Positions 10,450-21,412 of a stretch of 64,000 nt of DNA are shown here, in pieces (positions within the stretch are counted from its first letter, which is position 1; every line of letters starts with the position of its first letter). Source of the DNA: Phenylobacterium sp. (GTDB lineage Bacteria > Pseudomonadota > Alphaproteobacteria > Caulobacterales > Caulobacteraceae); NCBI RefSeq assembly GCF_020253645.1, contig NZ_JADCBG010000066.1:1-64000 (forward strand), in the 5' to 3' direction. The position numbers and the translations under genes were made by a program. Below the pieces are notes generated by a model, which did not search any database, was not told where the DNA came from, and saw only the letters and a program-made list of their open reading frames with translations.

Positions 10450-11877
10450 ATGAGCCGCGACGCTGAACATCCCCTGCGTGACGACCTTGTGGCGACCGAA
10501 GCCGCCGAGGACCTCGAGGACCTCGCCCTCGGCGATGACTACGCCCTCAATCCGGACTTCGTCGCCCTGGTGGTGGACGCCGCCGACCGTGGCGACGCCG
10601 AGCGCCTGCGCGAGCTTCTGGCCGCCCTGCATCCCGCCGATGTCGCCGACCTGATGGGCTTCCTGTCGGCCGCCGACCGGGAGGAGGTGATGGCCCACCT
10701 CGACCCCGAGGCCCTGGCCGAGATCCTGGCGGAGATCGAGCCGGAGATCCGCGAGGACCTGCTGGAGCGCATGCCCTCGGCCACCCTGGTCCGGGCCCTG
10801 GGCGAGATGGACTCCGACGACGCCGTCGACCTGATGGAGGACCTGGAGGCGGACAAGCGCGCCCAGGTGCTGGCGGCCCTGCCGGACATCGACCGCGCGG
10901 CCATCGAGACCTCCCTGGCCTATGAGGACGAAACCGCCGGCCGCCTGATGCAGCGCGAGGTCGCCTCCGCGCCCCAGTTCTGGACCGTCGGCCAGGCCCT
11001 CGACCACTTCCTGAAGGCCGGCGACGAGATGCCGGAGCTGTTCTTCGACGTCTATGTCGTCGACCCCTCGCACCGGCCGCTGGGCGGGGTGCCGGTCAGC
11101 CGCCTGCTCCGCCATGATCGCGACACCCCCCTGGCGCGGATCATGGAGCCCCTGACCGAGATCCCGGTGGGCATGGACCAGGAAGAGGCGGCCTACATCT
11201 TCAACAAGTACCACCTGATCTCCGCCCCGGTGGTGGAGCCCGGCGGGCGGCTGGTGGGCCAGCTGACGGTGGACGACATCGTCGGCGTCATCCGCGAGGA
11301 GGGCGAGGAGGACATCCTGGCCCTGGCCGGCGTGTCCGATTTCGGCCGCGACGCCAGCCTGGCGGGCGCTGTGCGCTCGCGCCTGCCCTGGCTGGTGCTC
11401 AACCTCGGGACGGCGGCCGTGGCCTCCAGCGTGATCGGCGCCTTCCAGGGGGTCATCGCCCAGGTCATCACCCTGGCCATCCTCATGCCCATCGTCTCGT
11501 CCCTCGGGGGCAATGCCGGCACCCAGACCCTGGCGGTGGCGGTGCGCGCCCTGTCGAGCCGCGAGCTGAACGCCGCCAACTCCGCCCGGATCATCCTGCG
11601 GGAGGTGATGGCCGGCCTCCTCAACGGATCGGTGCTGGCCGTCCTGATGGCGGTGGCCGTCCTGGCCCTCTTCCAGGACCCGAGGCTCGCGGTGACGGTG
11701 GGTCTGGCGATCGTGGCCAACTTCTTCGTCGCCGCCCTGGCGGGGATCCTCGCGCCGATCATCCTGGACCGGCTGGGCCGGGACCCGGCGGTCTCGTCCT
11801 CCGTGCTGGTGACCTTCGCCACCGATTTCATGGGGTTCCTGGCGCTTCTGGGCATTGCCAGTCTGATCCTGCTCTGA
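10450..11877 (+). CDS. mgtE: Magnesium transporter MgtE
   Basis: MgtE_N domain, CBS pair, TM domain with [23 protein letters not shown] and [18 protein letters not shown]. Confidence 0.96.
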   Translation: MSRDAEHPLRDDLVATEAAEDLEDLALGDDYALNPDFVALVVDAADRGDAERLRELLAALHPADVADLMGFLSAADREEVMAHLDPEALAEILAEIEPEIREDLLERMPSATLVRALGEMDSDDAVDLMEDLEADKRAQVLAALPDIDRAAIETSLAYEDETAGRLMQREVASAPQFWTVGQALDHFLKAGDEMPELFFDVYVVDPSHRPLGGVPVSRLLRHDRDTPLARIMEPLTEIPVGMDQEEAAYIFNKYHLISAPVVEPGGRLVGQLTVDDIVGVIREEGEEDILALAGVSDFGRDASLAGAVRSRLPWLVLNLGTAAVASSVIGAFQGVIAQVITLAILMPIVSSLGGNAGTQTLAVAVRALSSRELNAANSARIILREVMAGLLNGSVLAVLMAVAVLALFQDPRLAVTVGLAIVANFFVAALAGILAPIILDRLGRDPAVSSSVLVTFATDFMGFLALLGIASLILL

Positions 11878-11922
11878 CGGCCCGCCTCGCCCCCTGCGGG
11901 CCTGCGTGGTAATCCACGGACC

Positions 11923-13080
11923 ATGAGCCAGCCGACCTTCGACTTCGCCCTGGGCGAGACCGCGGACGCCCTGCGCGCCTCGGTCGCCCGCTTCGCCGCC
12001 GAGCGCATCGCCCCGCGCGCCGCGTCCATCGACCGCGACAACGCCTTCCCCCGGGACCTCTGGCCGGAGATGGGCGCGCTCGGCCTCCTGGGAATCACGG
12101 TGGAGGCAGAGGACGGCGGGGCGGGCCTGGGCTATCTGGAGCACGTGGTGGCCATGGAGGAGATCTCCCGGGCCTCGGCCTCGGTGGGCCTGTCCTACGG
12201 CGCCCATTCCAACCTCTGCGTGAACCAGATCCGCCGCTGGGGGACGCCGGCCCAGAAGGCTCGCCACCTGCCCCGCCTGATCTCGGGCGAGCACGTCGGC
12301 GCCCTGGCCATGAGCGAGGCGGGGTCGGGTTCGGACGTCGTCTCCATGCGCCTGCGGGCCGAGCGGCGGGGCGACCGCTATGTGCTCAACGGGACCAAGT
12401 TCTGGATCACCAACGGCCCCCATGCCGACGTCCTGGTGGTCTATGCCCGCACCGAGCCGGACGCCGGCCCCCGGGGCATCACCGCCTTCCTGGTGGAGCG
12501 CGGCATGGCCGGGTTCTCCACCAGCCCCAAGCTCGACAAGATGGGCATGCGCGGCTCGGACACCGCCGAGCTGGTCTTCCAGGACTGCGAGGTCCCCGAG
12601 GAAAACGTCATGGGACCACTGAATGGCGGCGTCGGCGTGCTGATGAGCGGCCTGGACTATGAGCGGGCGGTGCTGGCCGCCGGGCCCCTGGGCATCATGC
12701 AGGCCTGCCTCGACCTCGTCCTGCCCTATGTCCGCGAGCGGAAACAGTTCGGACAGCCCATCGGCGCCTTCCAGCTCATGCAGGCCAAGGTGGCGGACAT
12801 GTACGTCGCCCTGAACTCGGCCCGGGCCTATGTCTACGCCGTGGCGCGGGCCTGCGACGCGGGCCTGGCCACCCGCCATGACGCCGCCGGCGCCATCCTC
12901 CTGGCCTCGGAGAACGCCGTAAAGGTATCGCTGGAGGCCATCCAGGCCCTGGGCGGCGCCGGTTACACCCGGGACTTCCCCGCCGAGCGCCTCTTGCGCG
13001 ACGCCAAGCTCTACGACATCGGCGCCGGCACCAACGAGATCCGGCGCTACCTGATCGGCCGCGAGCTGATCGGCGCCTGA
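11923..13080 (+). CDS. ivd: Isovaleryl-CoA dehydrogenase (acyl-CoA dehydrogenase family)
   Basis: [75 protein letters not shown]. Confidence 0.92.
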   Translation: MSQPTFDFALGETADALRASVARFAAERIAPRAASIDRDNAFPRDLWPEMGALGLLGITVEAEDGGAGLGYLEHVVAMEEISRASASVGLSYGAHSNLCVNQIRRWGTPAQKARHLPRLISGEHVGALAMSEAGSGSDVVSMRLRAERRGDRYVLNGTKFWITNGPHADVLVVYARTEPDAGPRGITAFLVERGMAGFSTSPKLDKMGMRGSDTAELVFQDCEVPEENVMGPLNGGVGVLMSGLDYERAVLAAGPLGIMQACLDLVLPYVRERKQFGQPIGAFQLMQAKVADMYVALNSARAYVYAVARACDAGLATRHDAAGAILLASENAVKVSLEAIQALGGAGYTRDFPAERLLRDAKLYDIGAGTNEIRRYLIGRELIGA

Positions 13081-13099
13081 GGCGATTGCCGCCGAGGGT

Positions 13100-13774
13100 C
13101 TATGGCTCGACGACGGATAGGGTCATGCCGTCCCAACCCTTCTCGCCCACCGTCTGCAGGACGGTGGAGAACAGGCGCGGCTCTCGCCCGAGGGTCTCGG
13201 TGAACGTCCGGACTCCGCGGACCCGGTCGTCGTCGGAGTTCACCTCCAAGACCGCGCCGCCGCGAACCACATTGTCGCCAATGATGAGGCCGCCGGGCCG
13301 GGTCAGCTTCAGCGCCCAGTCCAGGTAGGCCGGATTGTTCGGCTTGTCGGCGTCGATGAACACCAGGTCGAAGGCGGGGCCGCCTTCCCGGACCAGGCGG
13401 GCGAGGGTGTCGAGTGCGGGGCCGACGCAGATCTCCACCCGGTCGCCAAGCCCGGCCTGGTCCAGGTTCCGCCGCGCAAGTGCGGCGTAGTCCGGCGAGG
13501 CCTCCAGCGAAATCACCCGGCCTTCGGGCGGCAGGGCCTCAGCCATCCAGCTGGCCGAGACGCCGCCGAGGGTTCCGATCTCCAGAATTCGGCGTGCGCC
13601 TATGGCCTTGACCAGGAGGGAGAGAAATCGGCCCTGCAGGGGCGACACATCGTGGGGGGGAAGGCCTGCCGCGGTGTTCGCCTCCCGAATCCGGGCTCTC
13701 AGGGGATCTGCTCCAACGAGCGCCTTGACGAAGTAGGCGTCCACCGACACCCAATCCTGGCCTTCAGCCGTCAT
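13100..13774 (-). CDS. Class I SAM-dependent O-methyltransferase
   Basis: ILEIGTLGGVSASWMAEALP..VISLEASPDYAALARRNL..FDLVFIDADKPNNPAYLDWAL. Confidence 0.9.
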   Translation of the reverse strand: MTAEGQDWVSVDAYFVKALVGADPLRARIREANTAAGLPPHDVSPLQGRFLSLLVKAIGARRILEIGTLGGVSASWMAEALPPEGRVISLEASPDYAALARRNLDQAGLGDRVEICVGPALDTLARLVREGGPAFDLVFIDADKPNNPAYLDWALKLTRPGGLIIGDNVVRGGAVLEVNSDDDRVRGVRTFTETLGREPRLFSTVLQTVGEKGWDGMTLSVVEP

Positions 13775-13828
13775 TTCCGGTCCTCCGCATCATCTCGGGG
13801 GCGCTGCCCACTCCGGGGCGCCTGAACG

Positions 13829-13860
13829 AAACGGGCGGCCTGGTTTCCCGAGCCGCCCTG
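13829..13860 (-). terminator. Probable intrinsic terminator of a small minus-strand transcript
   Basis: Minus strand GGGCGGC-tcgggaaaccag-GCCGCCC followed by GTTTCGTTC. Confidence 0.5.
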
Positions 13861-13907
13861 CACCGATCGTGGAAGTCAAAGCTTCGCACAAAGGCGATGG
13901 GAGATTG

Positions 13908-13970
13908 CTACCGCGCAAGCGCGGAGGTCATCAATCCAGCAGCGACTTCCGAGTGATAACGGTGAGACAC
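13908..13970 (-). CDS. Putative 20-aa small ORF (fMSHRYHSEVAAGLMTSALAR) with extreme Shine-Dalgarno
   Basis: GTG start preceded by GAAAGGAGGTGATCC (13970-13986 region), a 17-nt complement to the conserved 16S rRNA 3' end; terminator-like hairpin downstream. Not in supplied ORF track because of its length. Confidence 0.4.
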   Translation of the reverse strand: MSHRYHSEVAAGLMTSALAR

Positions 13971-14052
13971 TGGATCACCTCCTTTCAATGGTTGGCCAAG
14001 GCGGCCAGCCTGCGCCTGCTTCGCCGGTCCTGACAAGACGGGCCGGGTCACG

Positions 14053-15798
14053 TCAGGGTGATCGCGGGGAGGTCGGGCGCCGCCTCAGGTCCTCCAGCGG
14101 GCCCTCGATCCGGTCCAGGGCGGCGACGGCGGCGGCATGGCCGGCGGCCACGGCGGGGTCGTAGGCGCTCCAGTCGCGAATCTCCACCCCGGTCAGTTCG
14201 GGCAGGATCAGGACGTCGGCCCCCTCCCGCGCGGCGGCCATGTCCCGGCCCGAGGAGACCGTGGCGGCGCGGATCAACAGGGAGACGATGGGCGGGCCCT
14301 TGCGCCACTGGCCCGACAGGACCCAGCGCAGCAGGGACCGCGGCCGGACGATGTCGGCGGCGGTGATGGACAGGCCCCGGCTGACATCGACCCCGATGAT
14401 GGGACCGGAGAGGCCGCCGCGCATCACATCCACGGGCAGGTTCTTGAGCACCGCCCCGTCCACCAGGACGTTCTGGCCCTGCAGGGCGGGCGGCAGCAGG
14501 CCGGGGAGGGAAATGGAGGCGCGCAGGGCGGCGCGGACGCTCCCCCGGCGATGCACCTGGTGGGCCCCCGTGGTCAGGTTGGAGGAGACGCAGAAGCAGG
14601 GGCGCCAGAGGTCGGCGAACTGGACGTCCCCGAAGTGCTCCTCCAGCCGCCGGGCGACCTTCTCGCCCCGGGTCATGGCCAGCATGGGAAAGGCGATGTC
14701 GTCGAGGGGGCTGGAGGTGACGAAGGCCCTGCGGATTCGCTGGTCCAGCTCGTCCAGGTCCCAGCCGAGGGCCAGGCCCGCGGCGATCACCGCCCCCATG
14801 GAGGCGCCCCCCACATGGTCGATGGGCACGCCGCGCTCGGACAGGGCGCGGATCACGCCGATGTGGGCGTAGGCCCGGGCCCCGCCGCCGGAGAGGACAA
14901 GGCCTACCGCCCGGCCCGTCAGGCGACGCACCAGGCGCGCCAGGTCGCCGGGGTCGCCCCGGCGCAGGTGGGTCAGGCTCACTGCCCCCGTCGCCGTCAT
15001 CCAGGCTTCGCCGCCGCGGGGCCGGCGCACGCCCGCCGGCTGGACCAGGATCAGCTCTGCGCCGGTTCCCAGGGCGGGCGGCGTGTGGGCGGCGGCGCCC
15101 GGCGGCGGCGGGTAGTCGCCGCGCCCGACCCGGAACAGCCCGTCCACCTGCCGCGCGATCTTGGCGGCCCAGGCCCCCTCGCCCTGGCCGGCGACATAGA
15201 GGGCGTAGTCGACGCCATGCTCCAGGTTGGAGAACCAGGAGGTCTCCTCGTCCTGGGCCTCCGATCCGGCGACGGCGGCGGAGAAGCCTGCGGCGCGGAT
15301 GCCCCCGGCGAGGGACTCCACCAGCCCGCGGAGGTCTTCGACCGGCCCCTGGGCGATGAAGCCGAAGACGGTGGGCTCGACCAGCTCGGCGGTCCGCCCG
15401 GCGTTACGGGCCCGGCCGACCATCAGCCGGGCGAGGTCGGTCATGATGTCGGGGTCGGTCTCGCAGGCGGCGAAGAAGGCCTCGCGGTCGAGGGACAGGA
15501 CCTCGGAGTCCCTCAGGGCGGTGAGCCGCCCGGTGTGGACGGCGCCCGCGATCACGCTCATCTCGCCGGCGGGCTCTCCGGGGCGGACCACGCCCAGGAA
15601 CCGGGGTCCGTCGCTCCCGTCGATGCGGAAGGCGCCCAGGCGTCCGGCCCGGAGCAGGTGCAGGTCTGCGGCGGGGTCGCCGGGCTCGAACAGGTGCTGG
15701 CCGGCGGGCAGGCACCACCAGCGCGCCGTCCCGTCCAGGCGGGCGGTCTCGAAGAGCCGGGCGAGGGCTGTCAGGGGCGGGGTCTGCACAGGGGGCAT
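14053..15798 (-). CDS. Patatin-like phospholipase with N-terminal cyclic-nucleotide-binding domain
   Basis: CAP_ED-like N-term ([23 protein letters not shown]), [32 protein letters not shown] (Ser), [14 protein letters not shown] (Asp). Confidence 0.9.
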   Translation of the reverse strand: MPPVQTPPLTALARLFETARLDGTARWWCLPAGQHLFEPGDPAADLHLLRAGRLGAFRIDGSDGPRFLGVVRPGEPAGEMSVIAGAVHTGRLTALRDSEVLSLDREAFFAACETDPDIMTDLARLMVGRARNAGRTAELVEPTVFGFIAQGPVEDLRGLVESLAGGIRAAGFSAAVAGSEAQDEETSWFSNLEHGVDYALYVAGQGEGAWAAKIARQVDGLFRVGRGDYPPPPGAAAHTPPALGTGAELILVQPAGVRRPRGGEAWMTATGAVSLTHLRRGDPGDLARLVRRLTGRAVGLVLSGGGARAYAHIGVIRALSERGVPIDHVGGASMGAVIAAGLALGWDLDELDQRIRRAFVTSSPLDDIAFPMLAMTRGEKVARRLEEHFGDVQFADLWRPCFCVSSNLTTGAHQVHRRGSVRAALRASISLPGLLPPALQGQNVLVDGAVLKNLPVDVMRGGLSGPIIGVDVSRGLSITAADIVRPRSLLRWVLSGQWRKGPPIVSLLIRAATVSSGRDMAAAREGADVLILPELTGVEIRDWSAYDPAVAAGHAAAVAALDRIEGPLEDLRRRPTSPRSP

Positions 15799-15895
15799 GA
15801 TACCCCCGGTTCGGCGACAAACGGAAACCCGGCGTCGGGGCGCCCCGGGTCTTCACGGACTAGTCGCCGGGCCGGCCCCCGGCTATGCCTTGTTC

Positions 15896-17518
15896 ATGCC
15901 CGTCCTGAAGTCCGCCCTCGATCCGGCCTCGGCGGCCTTCCGCGCCAATGCGGAGGCCAACCGCGCGCTTGCGGCGCAGCTCTACGAGCGGACCGCCCGT
16001 GCGGCCCTCGGCGGATCGGAGGACAGCCGGCGACGGCACGAGGCCCGCGGCAAGCTGCTGCCCCGGGACCGGGTGGAGGGCCTGCTCGATCCCGGCGCGC
16101 CCTTCCTGGAGATCGGGGCCCTGGCGGCCTTCGGCCTCTACGAGGACGAGGCGCCGGCGGCCGGCCTGATCGCCGGGATCGGCCGGGTCAGCGGCCGTGA
16201 GGTCATGATCCTGGCCAACGACGCCACGGTGAAGGGCGGAGCCTATTTCCCCATCACGGTGAAGAAGCATCTGCGGGCCCAGGAGATCGCCGAGCAGAAC
16301 CACCTGCCCTGCGTCTACCTGGTGGACTCCGGCGGCGCTAACCTGCCCCACCAGGCCGAGGTCTTTCCCGACCGCGACCATTTCGGCCGCATCTTCTTCA
16401 ACCAGGCGCGGATGAGCGCCAGGGGCACCGCCCAGATCGCCTGCGTCATGGGCTCGTGCACGGCGGGGGGCGCCTATGTCCCGGCCATGTCCGACGAGAC
16501 GGTGATCGTCCGGGGTGCGGGGCCCGAGAGCCAGGGCACCATCTTCCTGGGCGGCCCGCCCCTAGTGAAGGCGGCCACGGGCGAGGTCATCTCGGCCTCG
16601 GACCTCGGCGGCGCCGACGTACACGGACGACGATCGGGCGTGGTGGACCATGTGGCCGAGGACGACCTGCACGCCCTGGCCATCGTCCGCCGCATCGTGG
16701 CGGGCCTCAACACCCGGAAGCCCGAGGGACCCGTCCTGGCCGATCCCCGGCCGCCCCTCTTCGACCCCGAGGAGCTCTACGGGGTGATCCCGCAGGATGT
16801 GCGCGCCCCCTATGACGTGCGCGAGGTGATCGCCCGGATCGTCGACGGCTCGGCCTTCGATGAGTTCAAGGCCCTCTACGGCCAGACCCTGGTCTGCGGC
16901 TTCGCCCGGATCTGGGGCTATCCGGTGGCCATTCTGGCCAACAACGGCATCCTCTTCTCGGAGAGCGCGCTGAAGGGCGCCCACTTCATCGAGCTGGCCT
17001 GCCAGAGGGGCATCCCCCTTCTGTTCCTGCAGAACATCTCCGGCTTCATGGTCGGCGGCCGCTACGAGGCCGGCGGCATCGCCCGGGACGGGGCCAAGCT
17101 GGTCACCGCCGTGGCCTGCGCCGAGGTCCCCAAGCTGACGGTGCTGATCGGCGGCTCCTTCGGGGCCGGCAATTACGGCATGTGCGGCCGGGCCTATTCG
17201 CCGCGCTTCCTGTGGAGCTGGCCCAACAGCCGCATCTCGGTCATGGGCGGCGAGCAGGCGGCCAGCGTCCTGGCGACGATCCGCCGGGACGGGATCGAGG
17301 CCCGGGGCGGCGAGTGGCCCGCCGACGAGGAAGAGGCCTTCAAGGCGCCGGTCCGGGAGCGCTATGAGGCCGAGGGCGATCCCTACTTCGCCACCGCCCG
17401 GCTCTGGGACGACGGGATCATCGACCCGGCCCAGACCCGCGACGTCCTGGGCCTGTCCCTGTCCGCCGCCCTGAACGCCCCCGTCGCGCCGACGCGCTTC
17501 GGCGTCTTCCGAATGTGA
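15896..17518 (+). CDS. mccB: Methylcrotonoyl-CoA carboxylase beta (carboxyltransferase) subunit
   Basis: [112 protein letters not shown]. Confidence 0.95.
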   Translation: MPVLKSALDPASAAFRANAEANRALAAQLYERTARAALGGSEDSRRRHEARGKLLPRDRVEGLLDPGAPFLEIGALAAFGLYEDEAPAAGLIAGIGRVSGREVMILANDATVKGGAYFPITVKKHLRAQEIAEQNHLPCVYLVDSGGANLPHQAEVFPDRDHFGRIFFNQARMSARGTAQIACVMGSCTAGGAYVPAMSDETVIVRGAGPESQGTIFLGGPPLVKAATGEVISASDLGGADVHGRRSGVVDHVAEDDLHALAIVRRIVAGLNTRKPEGPVLADPRPPLFDPEELYGVIPQDVRAPYDVREVIARIVDGSAFDEFKALYGQTLVCGFARIWGYPVAILANNGILFSESALKGAHFIELACQRGIPLLFLQNISGFMVGGRYEAGGIARDGAKLVTAVACAEVPKLTVLIGGSFGAGNYGMCGRAYSPRFLWSWPNSRISVMGGEQAASVLATIRRDGIEARGGEWPADEEEAFKAPVRERYEAEGDPYFATARLWDDGIIDPAQTRDVLGLSLSAALNAPVAPTRFGVFRM

Positions 17519-17544
17519 CCGATCCCCGAACCCGGAGCCCCTCC

Positions 17545-18384
17545 ATGTCCAACCCCATCGCCGATCCCCTGGTTGAAGGCCTCGACAGCGACGCCACCTC
17601 CGACCTCGTGCGACTGGACACCACTCAGGAGGGGGTGGCCGTGGTCACCCTGAACCGGCCGGACGCCCGCAACAGCTTCAACGCTGAGCTGATCGGCGCC
17701 CTCCATGAGACCTTCGAGACCCTCCAGGCCGCCGAGGGCGTGCGGGTGGTCTTCCTGCGCGGCGCGGGCAAGGTCTTCTCGGCCGGGGCCGACCTGAACT
17801 GGATGCGCGACGCTGCGCACTGGACCGAGGCCGAGAACCGCGACGACGCCATGGGCCTGGCGCGGATGCTCAAGGCCCTCTGGGACCTTCCCGCCCTGAC
17901 CGTGGCCCTGGTCCAGGGCGGCGCCTGGGGCGGGGGGTGCGGCCTGGCCGCGGCCTGCGACATCGCCGTGGCCGAGCGGGGGGCGAAGTTCGGCTTTTCC
18001 GAGGCCCGGCTGGGCCTGATCGCCGCCACCATCAGCCCCTACATCGTCTCCGCCATCGGCCCGCGGGCGTCCCGCGGCCTGTTCGCCTCGGCCCGGATCT
18101 TCGACGCCGACGAGGCCCTGCGCCTGGGCCTGGTGAGCGAGCTGGTGGAGGACGCCGCCGCCCTGGCCACGGCCGCCGATCGCATCGCCGGTGAGGCCAT
18201 GGCCTGCGCCCCGGGCGCCATCGCCGCCTCCAAGGCCCTGGTGGACGCCGTCGCCTGGCGGGAGATCGACCACGCCCTCATGGAGGACACCGCCCGCCGC
18301 ATCGCCCAGGCCCGGGTCAGCGACGAGGGCCGCGAGGGCGTGGCCGCCTTCCTCGACAGGCGCCGGCCCGGCTGGGCCGGATAG
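17545..18384 (+). CDS. Enoyl-CoA hydratase/isomerase, probable methylglutaconyl-CoA hydratase
   Basis: VAVVTLNRPDARNSFNAELI, GAGKVFSAGADLNWM, GGAWGGGCGLAAACDIAVAE; directly follows mccB. Confidence 0.88.
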   Translation: MSNPIADPLVEGLDSDATSDLVRLDTTQEGVAVVTLNRPDARNSFNAELIGALHETFETLQAAEGVRVVFLRGAGKVFSAGADLNWMRDAAHWTEAENRDDAMGLARMLKALWDLPALTVALVQGGAWGGGCGLAAACDIAVAERGAKFGFSEARLGLIAATISPYIVSAIGPRASRGLFASARIFDADEALRLGLVSELVEDAAALATAADRIAGEAMACAPGAIAASKALVDAVAWREIDHALMEDTARRIAQARVSDEGREGVAAFLDRRRPGWAG

Positions 18385-18387
18385 CGT

Positions 18388-18673
18388 TCAACCGACCTCC
18401 AGCGTCCCGACGAGGGATGCGCGGTGCGGACCGACCCTCCCGGGCCAGCAGGAGTTCGCGATAGCCGGTCGGCTCGCCCTTCGGGATCGGCTCGGCATAG
18501 GCGTTGATCTTCAGGACCGATCCGTTGGCGTCGTGGCGATGCTGATCCTGGCCGCGGCGGATTCGCAGCAGATGATCGAAGGGCGTTCCCGCCTCGCCCC
18601 GCCAGAAGGCCAGGACGTCTTGGAGAGTATTGGTCGACATGCCGATGTCGACTCGGGGCTTGGCCAGGTCCAT
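18388..18673 (-). pseudogene. Truncated VOC/glyoxalase-family gene remnant
   Basis: MDLAKPRVDIGMSTNTLQDVLAFWRGEAGTPFDHLLRIRRGQDQHRHDANGSVLKINAYAEPIPKGEPTGYRELLLAREG looks like the N-terminal half of a VOC protein, then homology ends at the 3' end of the convergent hydratase gene. Confidence 0.5.
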
Positions 18674-18770
18674 GGGCGCCTCCCTGGGTTTGCCCCCCTC
18701 CGGGCTTGCCCGCGATCCTGGCCCGTGACAAGTCGGAACCTCAGGGAGACAACGAACAGGAGCCAGGCCC

Positions 18771-19736
18771 ATGAAGGCGGCGGTCTATTACGAGAACGGC
18801 GGACCCGAGGTCCTGCGCTACGAGGACGTCCCCGACCCGACCTGCCATCCCAAGGGCGTGATCATCCGCGTCGAGGCCATCGCCATCGAGGGCGGCGACA
18901 CCCTGAACCGCTTCGGCGGCCCCCTGGTCACGAAGCCGCACATCGTCGGCTACCAGGCTGCGGGCGAGATCATCGAGGTGGGCGCCGAGGTCACCCACCT
19001 GAAGGTCGGCCAGAGGGTCGCCACCGTGAACAATTTCGGCAGCCACGCCGCCCTGCGCAGCGTGCCGGCGCGTAACTGCTGGCCGGTGCCCGACGGCTAC
19101 GACATCGCCAAGGCCTCGGCCATCCCGGTGACCTTCGGCACCGCCCACGACTGCCTGTTCGAGTACGGCCGGATGAAGGCGGGCGAGATCGTCCTGGTCC
19201 AGGCCGGGGCCTCGGGCGTCGGCGTCGCCGCCATCCAGCTGGCCCGCCGGGCTGGCGCGAAGATGATCCTGGCCACCGCCAGCTCCGACTCGCGCCTGGA
19301 GCGCCTGAAGTCCCTCGGCATGGACGCTGGCATCAACTACCGCGAGCATGAGGTGCCCCGGGAGGTCCGCCGCCTGACCGACAACCATGGCGCCGACGTG
19401 GTGGTGGACTCCGTCGGCGGCTCGACCCTGCAGGGCTCCATCAACAGCCTGGCCTACCGCGGCCGGGTCTCGATGGTGGGCGCCGCGGGCCGCGAGCCCA
19501 TGGTGGTGGATGTCGGCTCCATGATGGGCGGCAACCGCAGCCTCTCCGGCGTCTTCCTGGGGGCCGAGATCATGACCGACCGGGTCCACGACATGATCCA
19601 GGGCCTGATCGACGACGCCGCCCGGGGCGAGCTGGAGGTGGTGATCGACCGGACCTTCCCCCTGTCGGAGGCCGCCGCCGCCCATGCCTATATCGAGAGC
19701 CGCGCCGCCGTCGGCCGGGTCGTCCTGGTTCCCTGA
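18771..19736 (+). CDS. Zinc-type alcohol dehydrogenase / quinone oxidoreductase (MDR family)
   Basis: MKAAVYYENGGPEVLRYEDVPDP, VLVQAGASGVGVAAIQLARRAGAKMILATASS. Confidence 0.92.
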   Translation: MKAAVYYENGGPEVLRYEDVPDPTCHPKGVIIRVEAIAIEGGDTLNRFGGPLVTKPHIVGYQAAGEIIEVGAEVTHLKVGQRVATVNNFGSHAALRSVPARNCWPVPDGYDIAKASAIPVTFGTAHDCLFEYGRMKAGEIVLVQAGASGVGVAAIQLARRAGAKMILATASSDSRLERLKSLGMDAGINYREHEVPREVRRLTDNHGADVVVDSVGGSTLQGSINSLAYRGRVSMVGAAGREPMVVDVGSMMGGNRSLSGVFLGAEIMTDRVHDMIQGLIDDAARGELEVVIDRTFPLSEAAAAHAYIESRAAVGRVVLVP

Positions 19737-19749
19737 GGCGCGGTCGGCC

Positions 19750-20586
19750 ATGCCCTTTGCGACGAACGGCGAGGTGCGGATCTGCTGGGAGAGCTTCGGC
19801 GATCCCGCCGCCCCCGCCATCCTGCTGGTCAACGGCCTCGGCTCGCAGATGACCCGATGGCCGGAGGCCTTCTGCGAGGTCCTCACCGGCCGGGGATACC
19901 GGGCCCTGAGGTTCGACAACCGCGACACGGGCCTGTCGACCTGGTTCGGCGAGAACGACGCCTACACCCTGGAGGACATGGCGGCCGACGCCATGGCGGT
20001 GCTGGACGCCGCCGGAGTGGAGACCGCCCATGTGGCGGGGGTGTCCATGGGCGGGATGATCAGCCAGGTCATCGCCGCGGACCACGGGCGCCGCACCCTG
20101 TCCCTGACCTCCATCATGTCGACCTCCTCGGCGCCCGGCCTGCCCCAGGCGACCCCTCGGGCCATGGCCGTGCTGACCCAGCCGACGCCAGACTTCAGGA
20201 CCGACCCCGAGGCCCATGTCGCCGCGGCGGTGCAGAACGCCCTGGTGATCGGCAGCCCCGCCTATCCCTGGCCCGAAGGCGCCCTGGCGGAGCGGGCCCG
20301 GGCCGAGGCCTCCCGGGCCTGGAACCCGACCGGGTCAGGGCGCCAGATGCGTGCCGTCGGCGCCACCGGCGACCGCTCGGCGCGCCTGGCCCGGATCACC
20401 GCCCCCACCGTCGTCCTGCATGGAGCGGACGATCCCCTCCTGCCCGCCGAGGGCGGCCGGGACACCGCCGCCAAGATTCCCGGGGCGGAGCTCCGGATCA
20501 TCGAGGGCATGGGCCACGACCTGCCCCCCGCCCTGTTCGGCCTCGTCGCCGACGCCATCCTCGCCGCCGCCACGCGCGCCGGCTGA
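19750..20586 (+). CDS. Alpha/beta hydrolase
   Basis: AILLVNGLGSQMTRWPEAFCEVL, HVAGVSMGGMISQVIAADH, GMGHDLPPALFGLVADAI. Confidence 0.9.
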   Translation: MPFATNGEVRICWESFGDPAAPAILLVNGLGSQMTRWPEAFCEVLTGRGYRALRFDNRDTGLSTWFGENDAYTLEDMAADAMAVLDAAGVETAHVAGVSMGGMISQVIAADHGRRTLSLTSIMSTSSAPGLPQATPRAMAVLTQPTPDFRTDPEAHVAAAVQNALVIGSPAYPWPEGALAERARAEASRAWNPTGSGRQMRAVGATGDRSARLARITAPTVVLHGADDPLLPAEGGRDTAAKIPGAELRIIEGMGHDLPPALFGLVADAILAAATRAG

Positions 20587-20606
20587 CCCTTTCAAGGAGC
20601 CTCACC

Positions 20607-21389
20607 ATGGGACGTCTTTCCGGAAAATCCGTCGTCATCACCGGCGCCGGCTCAGGCATCGGCCGGGCGGCCTCCCTGCTCTTCGCCGGCGAGGGGGCGA
20701 AGCTGGTCATCGCCGACAAGTTCGACACGGTGGAGGAGACCGCCCGCCAGGTGCGCGAGGCCGGCGGGACGGCCCTGGCCCTGACCGGCGACGCCGGCGA
20801 GGAAGACTTCGTCTCGGCCCTGGTCGACCGCGCCGTGGCGGAATACGGCGCCCTGGACGCCATCTGGGCCAACGCCGGCATCTCCGGCGGCGCCACGCCG
20901 CGGGAGGAGCAGGACGCCGCCCACTGGGCCGAGGTCCTGCGGGTCAACCTGATCGGCCCCTTCCTCGCCATCAAGCACGCCAGCCGGGTCATGGTTCCGC
21001 GCGGCCGGGGCTCCATCGTCATGACCGCTTCGGTGGCCGGCATCCGCTCCGGCGCCGGCGGCCTGCCGTACTCGGCCTCCAAGGCCGGGGTGATCAACCT
21101 GGCCCAGACGGCGGCCAACGACCTGTACGGGACGGGCGTGCGGGTCAACGCTATCTGCCCCGGCCTGATCGAGACCGGCATGACCAAGCCCATCTTCGAC
21201 GGCGCCCGGGCGCGGGGGAACGAGGCCAAGATCGGCCAGCTCAACCCCCTGACCCGCTACGGCGTGCCCTCCGAGATCGCCCACGCCGGCCTCTTCCTGG
21301 CCTCGGACGACGCCTCCTACGTGAACGGCCAGGCCATTGCGGTGGACGGCGGCCTGTCCTCGTCGCACCCGGTGGTGCGGCGGCGGTAG
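20607..21389 (+). CDS. SDR-family oxidoreductase
   Basis: KSVVITGAGSGIGRAASLLFAGEGAKLVIAD, WANAGISGG, YSASKAGVINL. Confidence 0.93.
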   Translation: MGRLSGKSVVITGAGSGIGRAASLLFAGEGAKLVIADKFDTVEETARQVREAGGTALALTGDAGEEDFVSALVDRAVAEYGALDAIWANAGISGGATPREEQDAAHWAEVLRVNLIGPFLAIKHASRVMVPRGRGSIVMTASVAGIRSGAGGLPYSASKAGVINLAQTAANDLYGTGVRVNAICPGLIETGMTKPIFDGARARGNEAKIGQLNPLTRYGVPSEIAHAGLFLASDDASYVNGQAIAVDGGLSSSHPVVRRR

Positions 21390-21412
21390 GCGGTCCACGG
21401 CCCCTCAGCAGA

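Noticed and set aside
10420-12879. 819-aa minus-strand ORF opposite mgtE and ivd
   Set aside because: Antisense to two well-supported genes; low-complexity Gly/Asp/His/Gln/Arg composition typical of shadow ORFs in high-GC DNA
13970-13986. 16S rRNA gene fragment
   Set aside because: Only 17 nt match the 16S 3' end and the flanks diverge at once, so it is not an rRNA remnant; better explained as an extended Shine-Dalgarno or anti-SD-complementary element on the minus strand
14137-16200. 687-aa plus-strand ORF opposite the patatin gene
   Set aside because: Shadow ORF with biased composition; the minus-strand patatin protein has intact catalytic motifs
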